The notes beneath the pieces are model-generated. The model was not told where the DNA came from. It saw only the letters and a program-made list of their open reading frames with translations, and ran no database searches. From Haberlea rhodopensis (Eukaryota > Streptophyta > Magnoliopsida > Lamiales > Gesneriaceae): a stretch of DNA of 64,000 nt. Positions 9,627-20,908 of this stretch are shown piece by piece (the stretch's first letter is position 1; each line of letters starts with the position of its first letter). The stretch covers positions 124,001-188,000 of the forward strand of contig CAJQUN010000226.1 of assembly GCA_907163345.1 (NCBI GenBank), written 5' to 3'. A program made the position numbers and the translations under genes.

Positions 9627-11003
9627 TGTAAGGCACCACTACTAATTAATTATGATTAATCTGGATTAACGATGTTTAAGCAAACCCGGTTGATTAAAAG
9701 TTGAGATTTCGAATTAAAGTGTTCCGGGTTACAACATCTTAGTTTTAATTGAGATAAAATACATCAAAATACACATGAATACATATATTTTTACATAGCC
9801 AAGTGCCATGCAAGAAACATTTAATTATTGTATTTGGACACATGGATCACTTAACCTTTAAAAACGTTAAAAATGGGTTGGTTGGAATTGTTTCCCATGC
9901 CACTATCATCTTTTTTTTTAATACCTACACTTGATTCATTTCTCCTTCAAAAACATCAGATTTATCTCCTTATTTTCGAGCCAAACTCCTCTCAAAAATG
10001 CTAGAAAAATGCTCAAAACTTCCATGCAAGTTTAGTTCTAGGAAGGTAGAAGGAAGGAAACATAGAATCTTCAAGAGTTTTGAAGATTAGGAGCTTGGTT
10101 GACTCAAGGGCTTGGATTCAAATCTTCAACATAAAGTGAGGTATAACATGAATCTTGAGTTTATTAACTTGCATGTAGGATTAAAGGTCGAATTTTGATG
10201 CCTTGACATGAGAAATATAGAAGAAAAGTTTGTCAAATCTGGTTCAGCTAGTACCCTAGTGGCAATGCATAGAGTCTGGTATTCCGAGTATTACACATGG
10301 TTAAACTTCGAATTTGAAGATGACTACCCTAATAAAAGTTGTAGTATTTTGTATTAGTTTGGCCACCCAAATCAGCTAATTTAGAGTTAAGATGAAAAGG
10401 TTATGGTCATTTTACCAAAATGTGTAAAATCTGGAAATTCAGTGCATTCGAGTTTCATGCAGTGTGTTCTTCGAATTTCTGGGAATACATGGCTACGAAT
10501 TTGAAATTTTAGGCTTAATAAGAGTTGTAGTATTCGGTGTTAGATTGCATTTAGAATTGTCCTCACTCAATTTGGAGTTTATATGCAAACGTTATTGCTA
10601 ATTTTACCAGCAACTATGCAATCTGAAAACAGGGTATATACGAGTTTTTTAGGCTGTACGGATTTCAAAGAATGTACCTCAAGATGAACTAATTAGCTTG
10701 CAGCTCATAAAATATGTATTGTATGATTTTGAATTATCAAAATTCTCCCACTAGAATCAGGTCATTTGGATGTCGTATGAATTACTTATGAAGTTTTTAC
10801 GAAACGTGCTCAGTTTAGAACTTAGAAATTCTCCTATTTTGCTCAAGTGATGTTTAGACAAAATTTGCCTTAGGTAAATGATCTAATTTGGGGAAGTGTC
10901 AAACATATTAAATGTCAGATTTTGAGTTAGCTTTCCAGCTAAATTGGACCCATGTAATTTTATTAAGTATTGAAAAACTTATGAACCAACTACTATGAGC
11001 AGG
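9627..11003 (+). mobile_element. Probable truncated LTR or leader of an unidentified retroelement
   Basis: No ORF. The left edge begins TGTAAGGCACC and the sequence has an LTR-like progression: an AT-rich start, a C/T-rich stretch near 9930-10010 (ttcatttctccttc...cttattttcgagcc), then long non-coding U/G-rich DNA. It is cut at 11003 by the F1 LTR. No partner LTR, PBS or TSD is visible, so the call rests on composition and edge motif only. Confidence 0.3.
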
Positions 11004-11740
11004 TGTGATGTCCCCGAAATGATTAATTGCAATTAAAGCATTAATTATGTTTATGTGATTAATTATGTGGATAATTGATTTACGTGTTGAAATTAATTAC
11101 CACGATGAAATGCTTAGTCACATGATAGGCATGACCCGGGGGTTACGTTTCAAGGTGCATGATAGAAAATGAGGTGTTAACATGATTTAATTGTGTGGAT
11201 TGTTAATTATGAGGAAAGTATGGATTTAATGAAGTTGGTTGCATTTTTTGTAAAATGCTTTTAAAATACCATGTTGGGGTATTTTATACATCATGTTAAG
11301 TTTTGGGTACAATTTAATTAAACCATATACCCCACTATACCCTCCTTCCCCTCACTTTACCCTTTCCCTCAAAAATCCCCAATCCATTCCAAAACCCTTC
11401 CCATTCCCCATTTTCGAAATCTTACAAGGAAGGAGAAGGAAAGTTCCACAAAACTTGTGTTTGTGTGATTCTTGTCAAGATTTGGAGTCTTCAAGAGGTA
11501 TGGAACCCTTCCTAAAGTTTTTATGAAGTTTGGATTTGAAATGGGATGATTTTGAAGTGATTTATATGGGTTTATTTTGTGTATGTGTTGTATGTTGTTG
11601 GGGTATGATTTTTGAAGTGTTTATGTGGGTTTTAGTGAGTTATGATGATGTTGGTGTTGTTGGAAAGTTTGGGTTTGTATGGTATGAGATTGAGCTTTGA
11701 AAATGCACAAAAATGGCGAGAAATCGCGCACCAGCAGGTG

Positions 11741-11888
11741 GCGATCGATCGCCTGAAATGAGGCGATCGATCGCCGATGGCCAGTAGCCATTTCACGTAG
11801 CAGGCGATCGATCGCCTAAAATTAAGCGATCGATCGCCGCAAGGAAAAAGAGCGAGGCGATCGATCGCCTCAAGTAGCGATCGATCGC
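11741..11888. repeat. Six GCGATCGATCGC palindromes
   Basis: Perfect 12-bp palindromes start at 11741, 11763, 11804, 11826, 11857 and 11877, spaced 22, 41, 22, 31 and 20 bp, in effect three close pairs. Flanking bases often extend the palindrome (AGGCGATCGATCGCCT at 11802). They occupy the same relative position as similar clusters in the other F1 LTRs. Confidence 0.95.
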
Positions 11889-12119
11889 CACTGTGTAAAA
11901 CATGGAAAATGATGATTTTTGTTGAATTTTTGGTATTTGGCTATTGTTTAGCTTCTAATATCGATTTGTATGGTTGTGTGGAACCATCCCAGGTGCCAAC
12001 AACATCGAGAAGATAGAGTTCTTCAATTTCTCCACTTTTGGAATTAAGGTACGTAAGAAGCGTACAGGCATCGGACGGTAACACACTCCTAACTATGACT
12101 ATGCATTGATTGCATAAGT

Positions 12120-12300
12120 ATTTATGATGACTATGATGATGATTGTGATAAGTAAGTTTATGATGATGATGTTTATGATGATGATTGTGATAAGTAAGTT
12201 TATGATGATGATGTTTATGATGATGATTGTGATAAATAAGCTTAAGATGATGATGTTTATGAAGATGATATGATAAGTAAGTTTATAATAATGTTATAAG
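12120..12300. repeat. GATGAT-rich tandem repeat
   Basis: Three near-copies of a unit of about 51 bp reading tatgatgatgattgtgataag, then taagtttatgatgatgatg. A similar GAT-rich run follows the next array at 12775-12945. It is simple-sequence expansion inside the LTR. Confidence 0.8.
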
Positions 12301-12690
12301 ATGTTTATAAAAGGGTAAGATGCCCATATGGTAAGATGCCATACAATGTTATTATGTGGTAAGATGCCACGGGGTAAGATGCCCATATGGTAAGAGGTCA
12401 TACGATGTTATTATGTGGTAAGATGCCACGGGGTAAGATGCCCATATGGTAAGATGCCATACAATGTTATTATGTGGTAAGATGCCACGGGGTAAGATGT
12501 CCATATGGTAAGATGTCATACAATGTTATTATGTGGTAAGATGCCACGGGGTGAGATGCCCATATGGTAAGAGGTCATACAATGTTATTATGTGGTAAGA
12601 TGCCACGGGGTAAGATGCCCATATGGTAAGAGGCCATACGATGTTATTGTGTGGTAAGATGCCACGGGGTAAGATGCCCATATGCATGAA
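12301..12690. repeat. Hairpin minisatellite, 59-bp period, loop TAAGATG
   Basis: At least six units. Each contains three mini-hairpins with the same loop TAAGATG but different complementary arms: GTGG/CCAC, GGG/CCC and TATGG/CCATA. Some units change CCATA to TCATA, which keeps pairing through a G-U wobble. It occupies the LTR slot where other F1 copies carry the unrelated GCCGCT...AGCG hairpin array. Confidence 0.9.
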
Positions 12691-13416
12691 GGTAAATCAG
12701 GGTCAACAAAAAGAAGTTAACGAACAACCAGCAAGTTACTTAACCAAGACTTCGTACATTTACTGTTATATTTTGTTATGATGCTTATATGATGATGATG
12801 TTATAAGATGATGATGTTATAAGATGATGAAGTTATAAGATGATGATGCTATAAGATGATGATGCTATAAGATGATGATATTTATAAGATGATAATGCTT
12901 ATATGATGATGATGTTGTAAGATGATGATATTTATAAGACGATGAATCATTCATGTCAAGAATTAATGATTATATGCATGGCTATGAAACAGGGACAACC
13001 AAAGAGGGTTAATGCAATTAACCAGGAAGCATATGTTACCAATTATTTTTCATGCATTTATTTATATGCCATTGCCTTATGATGTTAAGTAGCGATGTAC
13101 ATGCTCATGATGGATTGTTCCTGTAGGTACACTTTTGGACCGAAGGGCAAATGGTCGGGTTGAGGCAGTGAGCTAAAAGGAGCATGAAAGAAGATAGGAT
13201 ACAGGACTTTTGGATAGTCTCTACTCTAGGAGTAGTATAATTCTATCGCTTTAACATTTATTATTGAGAATGTAATTAGTTAAGTTTTGAAGTTTCATTG
13301 TTGGCCTGAAACTTATTAGCTCAAACCTACAACCGGTACCCCAAGACGTTATTAATGCATGTTTAGTCCATTATATGTGTTTAAGATGATGTTAAGGTAG
13401 GAAGACCCTACATTAG

Positions 13417-13428
13417 TGGTATCAGAGC
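13417..13428 (+). other. Primer-binding site of the 11004 gypsy element
   Basis: TGGTATCAGAGC, 4 nt after the LTR end. The leader that follows (13413-13637) closely matches 49981-50192 of the complete element, including the acceptor-like CCCTTGTGTTGCAG at 13604-13617 just before the expected gag start. Confidence 0.9.
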
Positions 13429-13640
13429 CAGGTTAGATAACCCGGGAATGAGTGAAGGGTAGCCTTAGCAATAAGTTGGCTAGGTACTTCTTTCTAAACA
13501 TGTTTTATGCATATGTTGCATATGAAGTATATGATGTTGTACTAACATGTTTTGTTTCTCTAACGATGTATTATATGAACTGCTTTTGGGTATTGTTGTT
13601 AGCCCTTGTGTTGCAGCATACCAGCAAATGCTGAAGTAAG

Positions 13641-14079
13641 TGATGCGATTTAATATGCACTTCTCCGTCGCCCATGCCTCTTGTAGTCTCGACACCCGCT
13701 GGAAGAAGTTTGATAACTGATCAGATGGTTTATGACAGCCTCATTTATTTTGAGGGTAACGAACTGAGGACAGACTTGATTGTTCTGGGAATGTCAGACT
13801 TCGAATGCATTGTGGGCATCGATGTGCTGAACAAGTATCAGGCAGTTGTAGACTGCAGGCAGAGGACTGTCCGCTTCAGATCTGATATGGGAGCCCAGTG
13901 GACATTCTTTGGGGATGGTTCTCGTTCTAAGATCCCGTTGATATCTGCTGTCAAGATGGCGCAGTTGTTGGAACGAGGCCATACAGGATATCTCACATAT
14001 GCCGTTGATGTTACGGAAAAGAAAGAAAAAGTAAAAGCTGAGGATGTACCCGTAGTGGCGGAGTTCCCTGATGTCTTTC
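13641..14079 (+). pseudogene. Gypsy protease remnant (gag deleted)
   Basis: Translates to the C-terminal part of the retropepsin region (VSTPAGRSL..., FECIVGIDVLNKYQAVVDC...) and aligns with 51440-51850 of the complete element. The leader before about 13637 normally precedes gag, so roughly 1.25 kb, comprising all of gag and the protease active-site DTGAS, has been deleted. The frame is then cut at 14079 by a solo LTR and resumes at 16383. The fragment cannot encode an active protease. Confidence 0.85.
14075..14079 (+). repeat. Target-site duplication CTTTC (left copy)
   Basis: CTTTC here and at 16378-16382 flank the solo LTR exactly, as expected for 5-bp duplications made by LTR-retrotransposon integrases. 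Confidence 0.9.
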
Positions 14080-16377
14080 TGTGATATCCCCAAAATGATT
14101 ATGTGGGTAATCATACAATTAAGGGTTGTTAATTGTGAGCCTATGTGCTAAAGGCGTATTTTATGTGGGAGTGATTTATTTATTTTGATGATGTGGTTTA
14201 GGGAGCATGTTAGGTGTTTTTAATTGTTGTGTATTTATTTATTTTGATGATGTGGTTTAGGGAGCATGTTAGGTGTTTTTAATTGTTGTGTTTATGTGGT
14301 AGAATAATAAAATATCAAGGAGGGATATTTTTATACATCGTATGAAATACCGGGACACAATTAAACACCCCAAAATCACCCTACATGCAACCACCCCACC
14401 CCCACTTGTTGAAACCCACGCCCCTCCCCTGTTTTTCTGGAAAGCAGATTGACTAAGTAGGCATCTTTGGACTTGGATATTTTCACTTTATCTCTTCCAA
14501 AAAGCTTCCTTCTTTTTCTCTTCATTTCGTCTGCAACTTGTTCTGTTTCTAGGAAGAAAGTGATCGGATTACATTAATCCTTTCTTGGCAAAAATCGAGG
14601 AGCAAAAGTGGTGAGGAGTCACATGTTTTTCCCAGTTTTCAGATTTCTAGCATGTGTATTCCTTGTAGCAGATTTGGCATGCTAGTGTAGGGTTTAATGA
14701 AATCTTGTTATGAGTACTTTTACGTGCTGTTGATGAAGCCCTTAGCAAGTTTTGTTAAGTGACTTGCATGCTTTATGTGTTAGATTTGTAGTTGAGAAAA
14801 GGGTTCCTCGAACACCCGAGCAGGGGAAGTGCCCTGTTTTCATGTTTAGTAAGGGTTCTATCATGAATATTTGAAGCATGCTAGCTTAGGTTTTGGTTGA
14901 ACCTTTGATGTGAATACGTGTATGGTAGTTTGTTGAAGATACCAGTATATTCCCTTGAACATGTTTCATGTATTATATGAAGGATTTAATCATGTGAAAA
15001 GTTGTGTTCGAAAATTCTGAGCAAGGTGCAAGTGCCCTGTTTTTCTGAAATTGTGGTTGAGTGTCAAACTTTTGGGGTTATTATGATGCATGTTAGGCTA
15101 AGAGTTTATTGAAACTTTGGTTTAAAACCCTTCTTGGGAGTTTGTTGAAGCCCCTAGTATTTTTATTCGTGCATATTATATGTGTTATGATATGGTTATA
15201 GGTGTTTGAAATGAGGTGTTCGGCAATTCTGGAAAATCGCCAAAGGAACAGGGTTGGCGATCGATCGCCAAGGAGGCGCGATCGATCGCGACGTTCCAGT
15301 AGGTTTTGGCGATCGATCGCCAATATTGGGGCGATCGATCGCTGATTACATTTTTTTGGTTTCCAAGGCAGTAACATCTCGCGATCGATCGGGGCTCAGG
15401 GGCGATCGATCGCGAGATGATATTGTTGGGAAAAATGTGATTTTCATTTTAGTTTTGATTCCGAATTATTATGAGGTGCCTAATATTGTGTTGTGTGATT
15501 ATGTAGAACCATCACAGGTGCCAGCACAGTCGAGGAGATAAAGTCGTTTGACTCCTCTATTTTTGGAAAGGTACGTAAGCGACCTACGGCATCCCAACGG
15601 TAACATATATTATGTGTTTATTTATTTAACACAAGGTAAAGCAAGATATGCATAAGATAGTGCATTATGATGTGATACATGTTGATATACATTGTTTTTG
15701 CATATGTATGTTGTGAAATATAAGAGGTGTATTTCACGAGTCAAGGTTATCTTAGTAAGGATTTCAATGCTTACGCTAAGGTCCATAAGAAGCGAGGAAG
15801 AATTCCGCTTACGTGGAGTAGTAAGAAGCATTGAAATGTACTAATGATAAGGACACAGGATTTGATTAAGGATTTAAGAAGGAAAGATATGTCATGACAT
15901 TTATTTATGAAACCATATCTTCATATAACGTGTTATCATGAGTTATGGTACAGGGACAACAAATGGGCGTTGTAAATGCTTGGAAATACAGGAAGTCCTT
16001 TGTATTTATGTTTGTGCATTTACGCTTTACATTCATATTATGTTGAATATGAATCACAATATGCTCATGTGTCGAGGGTTGTCTTTGTAGGTGCTTTTGA
16101 CGATGAGAACCAGGGTCGGGGTTGATTTGCTGAGCTGTAAGGAGTGCTACAGGATTATTATGTTAGAGAATCTTTTTGTATAGCTTCTACAAGAGTAGAG
16201 TAAGACTATAATGTAGTACCTTTTGTAGGAACATGTGAACTTCCTTTTTGAACTTTTGGGTACTGTAATCTCTTAAGCTCAGGTTAATCAACACGACATT
16301 ACTACTCTGATTATATATATGATGTTTAGTTCTCTTAATTGCACCTTAGTACCTTGTTGAGATAACGGGGTCTCACA
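14080..16377 (+). mobile_element. Solo LTR, family F1, inserted in gypsy pol
   Basis: 2298 bp, beginning TGTGATATCCCC and ending GGTCTCACA, with perfect 5-bp flanking duplications (CTTTC). No internal region, so it arose by LTR-LTR recombination. It has the F1 module order: palindromes (15257-15413), an AACCATCACAGGTG block after TATGTAG (15505), a donor-like GGAAAG/GTACGTAAG (15570), a short hairpin segment (15745-15780, CTTAG...CTAAG) in place of a long minisatellite, and TTTGTAG/GTGCTTTTG (16092). It interrupts the protease-RT linker of the older element. Confidence 0.93.
15257..15417. repeat. GATCGATC palindrome cluster in solo LTR
   Basis: Perfect or near-perfect GCGATCGATCGC at 15257, 15278, 15309, 15331, 15381 (last base changed) and 15402. 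The last two also form a larger inverted repeat, ATCTCGCGATCGATCG with CGATCGATCGCGAGAT: a 16-bp stem around an 11-nt loop. Confidence 0.95.
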
Positions 16378-16382
16378 CTTTC
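16378..16382 (+). repeat. Target-site duplication CTTTC (right copy)
   Basis: Matches 14075-14079 exactly and confirms the solo LTR boundaries. Confidence 0.9.
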
Positions 16383-16493
16383 CGGAGGAAATTCCCGGAT
16401 TCCCACCGACGAGAGAGGTCGAGTTTGGGATTAAGTTACTACCAGGGACGTCTACCATTTCTCGTGCCCCGTATAGGATGGCACCAGCGGAGC
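16383..16493 (+). pseudogene. Gypsy protease-RT linker fragment
   Basis: Continues the frame broken at 14079 (EEIPGFPPTREVEFGI..., then YRMAPAEL). The same coding sequence resumes at 22391 after the 5.9-kb Athila-like insertion. This fragment keeps the piece that the complete element at 47949 has lost (see 51899), so the two copies are complementary in their damage. Confidence 0.85.
16489..16493 (+). repeat. Target-site duplication GGAGC (left copy)
   Basis: Identical to 22391-22395 on the far side of the inserted minus-strand element. Confidence 0.9.
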
Positions 16494-17973
16494 TGATGCG
16501 TGTGAAACGTACCGCAAGTGTACGGTGTCAAGTTTTAGTATAGGAATTTGAAAGTACGGATGTCGAACCCACAGGGATTGAAAATTAAGTTACACCAAGT
16601 ACTGTAATTAGAATAGTCTCGACTTTATTTAGATAATCGAGAGCAATATTTATTAAACTAATCTACGAAAATAGAATAAAAGATTAACAAGATGGTAATT
16701 TAAGTGGAGAAAATCAATGAGAACGGATTCTAGAGGTTCGACTTCACTCAACTATCCACTATGTCGTGTTTTCCTAGTTTACTAGCCGAGAATTCTTATT
16801 TGTTTCTACTCCCCCTCCCGGGTGTTAAGCAGAAGTAATTATCTAACATTAATCTTGATATCCCTATCTAAGATTAATTATCAAACAATTGTAAAAGCGC
16901 AGTAATTCCTTTGACGACTTCTATGGAGTTATAGGCCTTCCGAACAATATAACTACCACGATACGAATTCCTTCTTTTCTATTCACAACCCCCTCTCCCG
17001 AGTGATAGATCACGAATATGGAATCATTCAATCCATGGCCAGTAGATTAAAAGCATTAAGAACAGGAAAACATAAATAAACCATATGAAAAACCAATGAC
17101 ATAGTTTCAAGTCAAGATCCGTCTAACCCTAGAATAATAATTTAGTTCATGAATACATTAAATAAACACATAGACATGTTCTTAATCATCATAAACATAA
17201 GGGAATAGATAATCAAACGAATTGGATGATGGCCCTCCGTCCCCGGTAGTCGCCGTCTTCTTCTCCGTCGTCAAAATCTATATCCTTCGGTGTAAGCGCA
17301 CCGCCTCGATCGATCTCCTCCTCTTTTCTGAATTTCCCTCGGTTGTTTTCTCGGCTGCTCTCACTCTTGTTCTTTTAACCCTAGCCTCTTTCTCTCCAAA
17401 AATATGTCTAAGTCCTAATCAATCTGAATAATAATCCCATCCCTTCGAAAATCCTTTTTTCCTTCCTTTAAACTCCCGTGTGCATCAGATAAGGAAGGTC
17501 TCCAAAATTACCCAAATTCCATAGGCGTAATTACGCCTCCGAAATGGCGTAGTTACGCCTGTCGACGTGTCACAAAATCTGGCTTCCCGCGTGATAGGCG
17601 TAATTACGCCTCCAAAGTGGCGTAGTTACGCCACTTAAATTCTCAAAAGCCGTGGGCTAGGCGTAGTTACGCCTCAATGAGGCGTAATTACGCCTGTTGA
17701 AATTCTTTAAAAAAATCAAATGCCGTGAGTTAAGCGTAGTTACGCCTCAAAGTAGGCGTCTTTACGCCTGTTGCCATGATTGATAGTGTAGATTTTTGGC
17801 TTCAATTCATCCGTTCCTTCCGTCATTTGCACCCTTTTAGTCCACAAAACATGTAATTACCTGGATTCCTGCAAAACAACACAGAACAAGACCAAAAGTG
17901 TAATTCTGATCGAAAACTAACACTAAACCATGCAAAATAAGAGGAAATATAAGTGTATAAAATACACTTATCA
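16494..17973 (-). repeat. 3' LTR of the non-autonomous element
   Basis: Plus-strand ends are TGATGCGTG and CACTTATCA. In element orientation it starts TGATAAGTGTATTTTATACACTT, itself a short palindromic motif typical of Athila/Tat LTR starts. It carries an eight-site AGGCGTAATTACGCCT-type palindrome cluster (17523-17769). Confidence 0.9.
17523..17769. repeat. Cluster of eight AGGCGTAATTACGCCT-type palindromes
   Basis: Sites occur in close pairs near 17523/17546, 17596/17619, 17659/17680 and 17732/17754. Arms GGCGT/ACGCC are constant; the central four bases vary (AATT, AGTT, CTTT), and outer bases co-vary (A...T in AGGCGT...ACGCCT, GT...AC in GTGGCGT...ACGCCAC). The same cluster is repeated in the other LTR at 21941-22187. 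Confidence 0.93.
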
Positions 17974-17990
17974 AACCCCCTAAACTTAAA
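17974..17990 (-). other. Polypurine tract of the non-autonomous element
   Basis: The minus strand reads AAGTTTAGGGGGTT directly before the LTR start TGATAAG, the expected plus-strand priming site. Immediately upstream in element sense is a TTGCTCGGGACTAGCAAAAG-like motif that recurs next to the polypurine tracts at 24383, 59404 and 61284. Confidence 0.8.
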
Positions 17991-19466
17991 CTTTTGCTAG
18001 TCCCGAGCAAAATAGAAATGGAAAAAGACTAAGAAATAAAAGAGAAAAAGAAAACACACTACTAACGCAAGTCATGAAATGTTATAATTGCAAATTGGCC
18101 TCGAAGATCAATTGTCTAAAAATTTTAAGTCAAGTATGCATATCAGTCTACTCAAGAGTTCTCAAGTGTGTGTGTCACCACTTCCATTTAACCATTGAAG
18201 CAATCTTTACTCACACAAATCAATAGGACTTTGCAAGGTGTATTGGTTCATTTGCATTGTTCATAAAAAGGAGTATAACCTTGACAAACAGTGAACAATG
18301 CATCAAATCAAAGTAATGATATGTGCGTGTGTGAATGTCAAAACCATATGCATTACAAGTGTTTCTCGAGTGTCCATAAGCTTACTATTCGTAACCTTCT
18401 CCACTAGTATATTAGACGAATGTGGCTCGGTCAATAGGTCTTAATAGGCTTGTAACGTTAGGCTTTGGCTCATGGCTTCAATAAAAAGATCGGAATTTCA
18501 AAACAATAGAGTAAGTTAAATATGACATTGTTGTGCACTCTCATCTCAATTTCGATTCCTTCTATTGATGATTCATCATAATTTTTTTTTCCTTTTCAAT
18601 TCACCCTCTTTTCTCATCCGCCTCATCATTCACCTCATTATTTTCTCATTCTTTCCATCACTATTTTCTTCACCTCTTCAAATTTTTTTTTTTTCTATGC
18701 ATCCACGCCCTTTTTTCATTATTATCCCCCTTATATTTTTTCAATTAGGAACATGGGGGGGATATTTGAAATTTTAAAGTGACTTGAGGGTAGGAAATAG
18801 TGTATAAGCTTTCAACAAGGTGGTCGATGTGGGATTTTGAAATGATGCCGAATGGGGGTTATTATGTGCCTAAGCACATGCCATTCGATTTTCAATAAGC
18901 TCCAAAGGGCAACTATGGATAAAAAGTGATGTCATTTGGTTGCTTCAAAGGCTCAAACGATAAAAAAAAATTGCCTAAATCATTCCTAAGCCACATATTG
19001 TATTTCGCCTCAAAGGGTACTAAAGCAAGTTCTAGACTACTCTCAATTCACATATAACTTATATGGTATGACCAATGTGCTCAAATAGTATCTCAAAATA
19101 TATTGCAACAATTCAATCCTCATTCTTTTACGTTTAAGCTCAAAGGGGCTACTATGGCAAATTTATATCAATGAATAAAGGCCCAAAATATTATCAAGAA
19201 TTGCCTATATCATATTTGTGTTCATTCAAATCAACTTTAATTGGTCAAATGGTCATGGTCTCTAGTGCATGAATATGTAAGAAACTCAAGAGCAAAGCGA
19301 ACAAAAATTTTAAAATTTTCACAAATAAGCTCAATTCTTTATCATCAGCCTTCACAATTACTTCAAATCACGACTTATGACACAAAAAGAAAAAAAAAAT
19401 GACAAAAAAAAAAACACAAAACACAACACTCATAGGAATCCAGGAAACAAAACATCTCAGTGTTTA

Positions 19467-19512
19467 AACACCCCCCCCAAACTTAAAATCGTGCATTGTC
19501 CTCAATGTACCA
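19467..19512 (-). other. Internal polypurine-like motif
   Basis: In element sense the order is ACATTGAGGACAATGCACGA, then TTTTAAGTTTGGGGGGGG. The same pair of motifs occurs in two other Athila-type elements (25641-25673 and 62540-62575). It could be a second (central) polypurine tract; it lies about 1.5 kb from the LTR-proximal one. Confidence 0.55.
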
Positions 19513-19785
19513 TACAATGTATAAAATAAGGGACAACACACCTACCTGCGACGACGATCGTCAGTAATCGTCGCCCATCTCATGCTCATGGGTATGGTGA
19601 GAAGATGATGATAGGGACCTCCGCATCAGTATAGACCCTGCAATGGGAAAAATAATGATCAATCGGCTATGAATAAGACATGCTACTAAAATGCAATACT
19701 AAAATTAAAAACTGAAATAAAATAAAAAGGATACAAGGCTTGGGTTGCCTCCCAAGAAGCTCTTTGTTTAAAGTCGTCAGCCAGA

Positions 19786-20768
19786 CTATGCGAAGCAACC
19801 ATCAAATAGCGGCTTCCGCCCATAGTAAGTATCATATGACACTTCATGTGGGTCTTGGTTGTGTATGCCCTCAAGCTTGGCAAGATAGTGGCAGTTAACG
19901 CTCGTCGCTCCAACAACGTCCTTCGAAAATTGATAAGCATGGGAGAAAGATTCTAGACTTGGCTTCATCTCGTGGAGATCATAATATGGTGAAGTTGGCA
20001 TCGATGGGAAGAACGGATCCACATATGGCATATAGGACATCACCATCGATGAGTGCTCCTCACTATTTTCAAAAATATGCTCATCTTCCAACGTCACGCT
20101 AGGCTCATCTTGACACGGGAATTCATCAGATAATTCTTCCACAGTAGGCTCAACCACTTGAAAATGCTCATATTCCCTTGAATCTTCCGCATGAGTAGGA
20201 TCACTCTCCCAAACTTGGTAGGTTGAATGATCATCATCATGTGACCACACCTGGTTTGTCACCCCTTGATTATATCTCATCTCAACCTCTTTGCATCTCG
20301 CTACAAATGTCTCTATCAGCTGCTCAAGGCTACTTCTGGTGTGATTTCGATCTTTGGTTCAAATGATGGCCAGAATTCGCGCAAAATATCCTCCAACCGA
20401 GAGACTTTATCAGAACTATACTCATCCTCTGCTTGATGATCGAATGGTTGGTGTGTAAAATGAGGGTAATGATGCCCTGGTGGATATTGGTGACTCCAAC
20501 CCAGCATTGAAGGATCATATTGCCACTGATAGTCGAAATTCGCCATATGGTTATACAGGTGCACCCTGTCATCATCTATACCATATATGGGACGACCAAC
20601 TGCCAAAGCTCCATTAAATACCCTTTCTCGTGTGTCTGCATCCAATCCAATATAGAAAGATTGAAGAGGAGCGTAGTTTGAAAAGTCGTGGTTGAATCTA
20701 TCCCAAGCTGCATAGAATGGTTCATACGGTTGTTGGGCAAAGCTTGTGGAAACTTGCTGATGAAACAT
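19786..20768 (-). pseudogene. Gag-derived ORF of the non-autonomous Athila-like element
   Basis: The first part (20768-20316; ATG at 20768, although the frame is open further upstream) contains a piece of Athila gag: QQPYEPFYAAWDRF...LQSFYIGLD corresponds to the YEAWDRFKDLLRRCP...VQTFYNGL region at about 28060. A one-base frameshift near 20335 moves the frame into 20280-19786, an acidic stretch (HFQVVEPTVEELSDE...) with no domain I recognise. There is no zinc knuckle and no catalytic domain. The ORF ends just before the TTGCCTCCCAAGAAGC motif (19745), which also follows the coding region of the element at 62650. Confidence 0.65.
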
Positions 20769-20886
20769 CTCCAAGTACCTCACAAGAAAAACATCAAAAA
20801 AGAATGAAATTAAAACAAAAAATAAAATTCTAAATTAAAATCAAGACTACTTGGTAACAGTATCAGTAAACAAAATTATATCAATC

Positions 20887-20907
20887 CCCGGCAACGGCGC
20901 AAACAAC
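20887..20907 (-). other. Athila-type primer-binding site
   Basis: The minus strand reads TTTGCGCCGTTGCCGGGG, close to the TGGCGCCGTTGCCGGGGA PBS of Athila-class elements. It directly abuts the 5' LTR. Confidence 0.8.
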
Positions 20908-20908
20908 T

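Larger units (their letters stand above)
11004..13412 (+). mobile_element. 5' LTR of gypsy (Tekay/Del-type) element, family F1
   Basis: Begins TGTGATGTCCCCGAAATGATTA and ends GACCCTACA, followed by the PBS at 13417. Its 2409 bp are homologous along most of their length to LTRs at 14080, 32072, 47949, 54689 and 56950. In order it contains a polypyrimidine-rich stretch near 11330-11410, a splice-donor-like AAGAG/GTATGG (11498), six GATCGATC palindromes (11741-11888), a conserved AACCATCCCAGGTG block (11982), a donor-like AAG/GTACGTAAG (12050), GAT-rich and hairpin arrays (12120-12960), and an acceptor-like CCTGTAG/GT (13127). The 3' LTR of this element is not in the window. Confidence 0.85.

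Noticed and set aside
11741..11888. GATC-rich blocks as sign of bacterial DNA or Dam sites
   Set aside because: They are embedded in plant LTRs next to plant-type PBS and gag-pol; no bacterial gene is present.
12301..12690. CRISPR-like regular array
   Set aside because: Repeats are contiguous 59-bp tandem units without unique spacers, inside a plant LTR; it is a minisatellite.
17222..17431. 69-codon frame repeated at 21636-21848
   Set aside because: Lies in the two LTRs of the non-autonomous element; repeated because the LTRs are repeated, with no coding evidence.
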